In this document: piece after piece, positions 18,500 through 22,191 of the stretch | Position numbering within the stretch: position 1 is the stretch's first letter | Layout of the letters: every line of letters starts with the position of its first letter | Assembly (NCBI GenBank): GCA_003427395.1 | Contig: BFEA01000572.1 | Span: 185,578-207,768 of the forward strand | Direction: 5' to 3' | DNA from: Chara braunii | Taxonomy: Eukaryota > Streptophyta > Charophyceae > Charales > Characeae | Length of the DNA stretch: 22,191 nt | Translations under genes and position numbers: made by a program | The notes under the pieces: generated by a model | Told to the model about the DNA's origin: nothing | What the model saw: the letters and a program-made list of their open reading frames with translations, nothing else | The model's database searches: none

Positions 18500-19545
18500 A
18501 ATGGTGTTTTTCTACACCTCTCTCTCTCTCACCCCTTTCCATTTCTTCTGTTCGTATCCCTTCTGACTCTCACCTCTGCCTTTCCTCTCTGTTTCGTCTT
18601 CCTCCATTCCTCCTTTCCTTTCTATCCCTCAGTGTCCTTGCTTTCTCTTTTCCCTCTGCCGGACGGCTATGTTTCTCCTGACTTGCTTTTTACCTCCGCC
18701 CCCCCCCCTCTCTTCCTCCTCCCCTGCTCCTCTCTCCGCCCTACGCCCTCGTCGCCTTCACGCTTCTCTCTCCTCCCTTCCTTTTCATGTCTTCGGCGCT
18801 CCCTTCGGTTATCTCCAGTCTCATTCGGTTATCTCCTGTCTCATTTCTCTCGTAGCCCTCGTCCATTACCTCTTACACTCTCTGCCCACTTTTCTCATTC
18901 GTACTCCCTTGCCCTCTTTCCTCGTTCTAACGCGTTTCTCTTTCCCGCCTATCTCTCCGCCGTTCATCTCGTCCCCGCGATCAACGCACCTCCTTCATCT
19001 CCTCGCTGCTGTTGTCTCATCCTTGACTCAATCTCCTCACTTCCGCCATCACCTCCGTGCCACTCTCTTCTCTGCCGTCATCTCCTCCCTGCCGATCTTC
19101 CTACATCTTGTGTCATCTCCCTCGTTATTCCGTTGTTCGCTTTTCATAATCTTCTCTCTTATGGTACGTCCTGCATTACCTCTCTTTTATTTTTTCGACC
19201 TCTCTCCCTCGACCTTTGCCCGTCTACTTGCCTCTCTCGTCGGTTTTCGTCTTGCATTTCTCTCTCTCTCTCTCCCTTCCTTTCTCCTCGTTTCTTTCTC
19301 TCCGGTTTCTCTCCCCCTGCTTCCGTTATCCCCTTATCTTACGTCACCATGCTTCCTTTTTTTCGCTTTCATCCTCCCCGGGGTCCCGTCTTCGTCCTAG
19401 TTCGTTCCTCCTTTTCTCTTCGCCCCCTTCCCCCCTTTTGCGCTCTAGGCCTTTTTCTCTTCCTCTTCCTCTCCTCTCTTTCTCGCCACCAGAATCCTCT
19501 TCCTTGTCGTTTTGCTTGCCTGTCTCTCTACTGCAGTGAATTCAC
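18500..19545. repeat. C+T-rich strand-asymmetric tract III
   Basis: About 1 kb with a plus strand dominated by C and T. It holds the longest open frame of the window (18632-19570, 312 codons), with a second frame of 243 codons overlapping it. Both encode Ser/Leu/Pro/Phe-rich low-complexity sequence, with no hydropathy pattern or domain that I recognise. Two overlapping long frames on one strand are expected from lack of purine-containing stops. It is not called as a gene. Confidence 0.82.
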
Positions 19546-19600
19546 GGCTCCTCCCCCGCGAAGTACATGAGCATCAGCGTTGTGCATATTGCGGGCCTTG

Positions 19601-19700
19601 CTCCACTACGCAACCCTCTACATGCATTTGGATGGGTGGTGGACCAGGTGCATTCGGACGAGTCTAAAATTTTGAATGTATCGGGTCCAGAAAACGTCCA
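19601..19700. repeat. Isolated copy of the GA-bordered foldback, rearranged
   Basis: ctccactacgcaaccctcta plus catgcatttggatg (19601-19634) equals the left end of the 2771-4258 elements. About 35 bp later, ttgaatgtatcgggtccaga plus aaacgtcca is the inverse of the sequence that normally follows that left end. It is therefore a left-half inverted duplicate. No GA tract flanks this copy. Confidence 0.72.
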
Positions 19701-19778
19701 ACGAGACCCTGCTTGTTTCGGCTTAGTACTCTGCCGTACTCAGTTACTTGCTTTCTCTTCTGAAAATTTGTCGTCTAT

Positions 19779-19798
19779 CACCCGAATAGAACGCCGGT
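19779..19798 (-). repeat. Solo arm of the cgttctattt foldback family
   Basis: cacccgaatagaacgccggt matches the left arm of the family. No partner arm is close by. Confidence 0.55.
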
Positions 19799-19861
19799 CT
19801 CTGTCATCGTTTTGAGGTGTCTGTCAACTTCAGATGGGCCAGCTGGGAATAGGGTCTTTAC

Positions 19862-19975
19862 CCGAAAACCCAAATAGAACGGCAGGTCATTACCGCTGTA
19901 TCTGGATTGTAAGTTGCGTCAAATACGGCTACAGTGACCTGGATCGTAAGTTGCGGTCTATTCAAGTTGATGAGG
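19862..19975. repeat. Foldback element, copy 3 (diverged)
   Basis: Left arm acccaaatagaacggcaggt plus cattaccgctgtatctgg; a diverged right arm ends ggtctattcaagttgatgag. The motif gatcgtaagttgcg and its relative gattgtaagttgcg occur inside. Confidence 0.6.
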
Positions 19976-20056
19976 TTCGGTCCTACTTACCTGGATTCTG
20001 TGTTTCTGGTAGTTGTTGATAAAATGCAGCTCGGAATGAAGAACCTACCTGTCTGT

Positions 20057-20155
20057 CTTCCCCCAAATAGAACGCACGGTCATTATGCGTGTATTTAGGG
20101 CAACTTCCAGTCTAAGTACGGCAAAATAATCGTACGTTCTATTTGGGCGAAGACG
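20057..20155. repeat. Foldback element, copy 4 (about 99 bp, best preserved)
   Basis: Left arm cttcccccaaatagaacgca plus cggtcattatgcgtgtattt; centre agggcaacttcc; right arm aagtacggcaaaataatcgt plus acgttctatttgggcgaaga. The outer 20 bp pair almost perfectly. No open frame, and no obvious target duplication. Confidence 0.85.
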
Positions 20156-20196
20156 CTTCAAGCGGAAGCTCATTACCTGGAGTGTGATATACCGTC

Positions 20197-20325
20197 GCAC
20201 TGGCTGTTCGTAGCAATAGCTGAATTTGGGCCACCTGCTGGTCGTAGCAATAGCTGAATTTGGGCCAACTTTTCGTCCAAATACAGGGATAATTACCGTA
20301 CGTGCCGTTCGGGTGAAGAGGGGGC
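20197..20325. repeat. Isolated unit of the 141-bp repeat family
   Basis: gcactggctgttcgtagcaa plus tagctgaatttgggcc is followed by a short internal duplication (gtcgtagcaatagctgaatt) and then the foldback right arm (gtccaaatacagggataatt). It is the same order as in the array at 21142-21610. Confidence 0.75.
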
Positions 20326-20388
20326 TTCCTAGTGTGATATAGGGCCTCGTTCTACACCACTTGACAATACTTGACCGAGTTTCAAGGG

Positions 20389-20477
20389 CACCCGAACTCA
20401 CGAAGGGTGATTAATTGCCACCCTAACTCACGAAGGGTGATTAATTATCACCCTAACTCACGAAGGGTGATTAATTT
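20389..20477. repeat. Three tandem 30-bp hairpin repeats
   Basis: Units at 20389, 20419 and 20449 read caccctaactcacgaagggt plus gattaatt. In each, caccct pairs with agggtg around a 9-base loop (first unit cacccg). They are directly adjacent, with no spacers. Confidence 0.92.
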
Positions 20478-20597
20478 CCCATAACTCGTCTTTTCGTTCC
20501 ACACCACCTTTGACGAAACCCTTGAGACGGCCGCCCTTGAAACTGAATTGCTGACGACATTGCACCAGGAACAGTGGTGATTGGTGTAAATGATAAA

Positions 20598-20639
20598 TAA
20601 AAAATAAAAAATAAAAAATAAAAAATAAAAAATAAAAAA
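20598..20639. repeat. (TAAAAAA)n microsatellite
   Basis: Six units with a strict 7-bp period. Confidence 0.93.
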
Positions 20640-20766
20640 GAAAGAAAATGAAGTTCCGTATGAAGGGTCTGGCGCTTGAGCGTCAAGTGACCTCCCGAGG
20701 CTCCCTTGAGATTTTCGTTGTTTTTTTTGGCTGGGCCGCACTTGAGTTTCAAAGGCGGACCTTTGA

Positions 20767-21060
20767 GATGCAGAATGTGGAAACATTCCCGACATCCAAA
20801 TCGATGTAGAAGCAAAATGTGGAAACATTCAGGACATCCAAATCGATGTAGATGCAAAATGTGGAAACATTCCCGACATCCAAATCGATGTAGATGAAAA
20901 ATGTGGAAACATTGCGAACATCCAAATCGATGTAGATGCGAAATGTGGAAACATTCCCGACATCCCAATCGATGTAGAAGCAAAATGTGGAAACATTCAG
21001 GACATCCAAATCGATGTAGATGCAAAATGTGGAAACATTCAGGACATCCAAATCGATGTA
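20767..21060. repeat. 42-bp minisatellite, seven copies
   Basis: Exactly seven 42-bp units of gatgcaaaatgtggaaacat plus tcccgacatccaaatcgatg plus ta. Variants alternate at ccg or agg after attc, and gatgc or gaagc at the start. Units 1-2 and 5-6 share the same variant order, suggesting a higher-order duplication. Because 42 is a multiple of three, two minus-strand frames (184 and 231 codons) stay open and yield 14-residue Cys/Phe/His-rich repeats. I treat these as artefacts, since flanking sequence in those frames is itself repetitive. Confidence 0.95.
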
Positions 21061-21141
21061 ATTAGGGAGGGGTGGAACGATGCTTCCGTGAAACTCGGGA
21101 AGTATTTTCAAGTGGTGGTGTCGAACGAGGCCCATACTGTC

Positions 21142-21610
21142 GCACTGGGTGTTCGTAGCAGTAGCTGTATCTGGGGCAACTTTTAGTCCAAATACAGGGG
21201 GATAATGACCGTACGTTCTATTCGGGTGAAGACGGGGCAAGCGGAAGCGAACCCCTGGAACTCGAGTTTGATGTGCTGTGTCGCACTTGCTGTTTGTAGC
21301 AATAGCTGTATGTGGGGCGATTTTCAGTCCAAATACAGGGATAATGACCGTACCTTGTATTTGTGAAGACGGGGCAAGTGGGGACTTCATCCCTGGAACT
21401 CGAGGGCGATGTACTACTACTACTGCAATTGCTGTTCCTAGCAATAGCTGTATTTAGGGTAAAATTCAGTCCAAATACAGCGATAATGACCGTATGCTTT
21501 TTCAGTCCAATATTTACAGGGATAATGACCATACCCTCTATTTGTGAAAACGGGGCAAATGGGACCTCATCCCTGGAACTTGAGGGTGATGTACTGTTGC
21601 AATTGCTGTT
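21142..21610. repeat. Tandem repeat of about 141 bp, three copies plus a partial
   Basis: Units start at 21142, 21283 and 21425 (gcacttgctgtttgtagcaa and variants), with a fourth start at 21599. Order in each unit: tagctgtat, ggggcaacttttagtccaaa, tacagggataatgaccgtac, gttctattcgggtgaagacg, gggcaag, ccctggaactcgag. The middle is the right arm of the 100-bp foldback family. The third unit has an extra internal copy of that arm, lengthening it to 174 bp. Confidence 0.88.
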
Positions 21611-21707
21611 CACTCGTGTTCGATGTGCCGTTGCCATTGCTATTTATTGCGAGTCTTTGAAGGAGCGTGGACTCCTTGCATGTGTGTGTGCCTCGCACAT
21701 GTAATAC

Positions 21708-21739
21708 ATTCCTCCATTCCTCCATTCCTCCATTCCTCC
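21708..21739. repeat. (ATTCCTCC)4 microsatellite
   Basis: Four perfect 8-bp units. Confidence 0.95.
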
Positions 21740-21769
21740 ATGTGTGGGACCCCACCCACAAAAATGGAA

Positions 21770-21960
21770 AGAGTGCACTAGTAGGACCCCACCCACCACC
21801 GAACCCAAAATTGACGATCCGAGACATCGGCCCAGTAAGACCGCGGGCGGCCTGGATCGTCGCGGCCGTTGAAAAGAGTGGCCCCATCGTAGGACGGCCA
21901 GCCTGGGGAAAAACCATGCGGGGCATAGTTTCCTGTTTTGAATAGCGGGCAAGGCAACAT
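21770..21960. other. GC-rich unrecognised segment, open in several frames
   Basis: It is GC-richer than its flanks and free of simple repeats. Three frames are open across it: plus (ending at 21945 after PKLTIRDIGPVRPRAAWIVA) and two minus frames. Codon-like texture is present in more than one frame, so the strand cannot be settled. I recognise no family. It could be a relic of a transferred or retroposed coding sequence. Confidence 0.25.
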
Positions 21961-22130
21961 GCACTCGCACATACGCGAACGAGACAATACGCACTCGTGG
22001 GCAGACTGTCGGGGTTCAACTTCCTGATGATTAGTAGGTGAAAGTCCAACGAAACAGTCTGGCACAGTCGTGCTTATTTTGTGGAGTTCACACAGCCTCA
22101 CGAAGAGTGTGCGCGCGCGTGTGTGCAGAG

Positions 22131-22151
22131 GGAGAGAGAGAGAGAGAGAGA
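22131..22151. repeat. (GA)n microsatellite
   Basis: About ten GA units, preceded by a (GC/GT) alternating stretch at 22110-22125. Confidence 0.9.
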
Positions 22152-22191
22152 CCAAGCACACCACCATGACGACGCAGACTGATGAAAATGA

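Noticed and set aside
18632-19570. 312-codon open frame, longest in the window
   Set aside because: It lies in almost pure pyrimidine sequence where stop codons are rare; a second frame of 243 codons overlaps it and both give only low-complexity Ser/Leu/Pro/Phe.
20389-20477. CRISPR-like array
   Set aside because: Units of 30 bp are directly adjacent with no spacers, only three copies exist, and the context is eukaryotic.
20471-21444. Cys/His-rich repeat proteins (184 and 231 codons) on the minus strand, resembling zinc-finger spacing
   Set aside because: Both are translations of the same 42-bp minisatellite in different frames. Periodicity comes from the DNA repeat, and adjacent parts are other repeats and an A-rich microsatellite.

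Overview
The window looks like non-genic, repeat-dense nuclear DNA of a eukaryote, most likely a streptophyte (a land plant or charophyte alga). That assignment rests on a broken minus-strand copy of the 3' part of a plant-type mitochondrial small-subunit rRNA (about 1521-1859), on three plant-like U6 snRNA pseudogenes, and on abundant (GA)n microsatellites, tRNA-like SINE heads and a hAT-type non-autonomous transposon. I found no protein-coding gene I can defend. The longest open frames all lie in low-complexity pyrimidine tracts, in (GA)n, or in in-frame minisatellites. The species cannot be fixed from sequence alone.

Layout. 1-56 is a library artefact: a 34-base copy of a segment found 3.5 kb downstream, followed by an intact Tn5/Nextera mosaic end. 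57-2650 holds microsatellites, short direct duplications, a tRNA-like fragment and the mitochondrial rRNA pseudogene. 2687-4258 is an array of about seven copies of a short foldback element separated by (GA)n, with three U6 pseudogenes inserted. 4795-6935 is an AT-rich array of degenerate units of about 80 bp built around ttcatgattttcatgat, in both orientations, so many units fold into hairpins. 7569-8337 is a 769-bp hAT-like MITE with terminal inverted repeats and a near-perfect 8-bp target duplication. 9075-9402 is a second, unrelated MITE. 9990-10195 holds two minus-strand tRNA-like heads, and another SINE candidate lies at 14690-14843. 13721-14112 is a 194-bp tandem duplication, followed by a possible decayed retrotransposon zinc knuckle.

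From 15.5 kb to the end the composition changes. A four-copy array (15493-15800) is followed by more than 2 kb of strongly strand-asymmetric C+T-rich sequence (16.1-17.1, 17.6-17.8 and 18.5-19.5 kb). Interleaved with and following it is a dispersed family of foldback elements of about 100 bp with termini like cgtcttcacccaaatagaac (17.4-21.6 kb). One half of this foldback is embedded in a tandem repeat of about 141 bp at 21.1-21.6 kb. A seven-copy 42-bp minisatellite (20767-21060) and a 30-bp hairpin repeat also lie here.

The most noteworthy biology is the coexistence of at least five distinct inverted-repeat (foldback) families in 22 kb, with one family sitting repeatedly inside GA microsatellites and serving as the target of U6 retroinsertion. 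The most important practical point is the adapter chimera at the left end.
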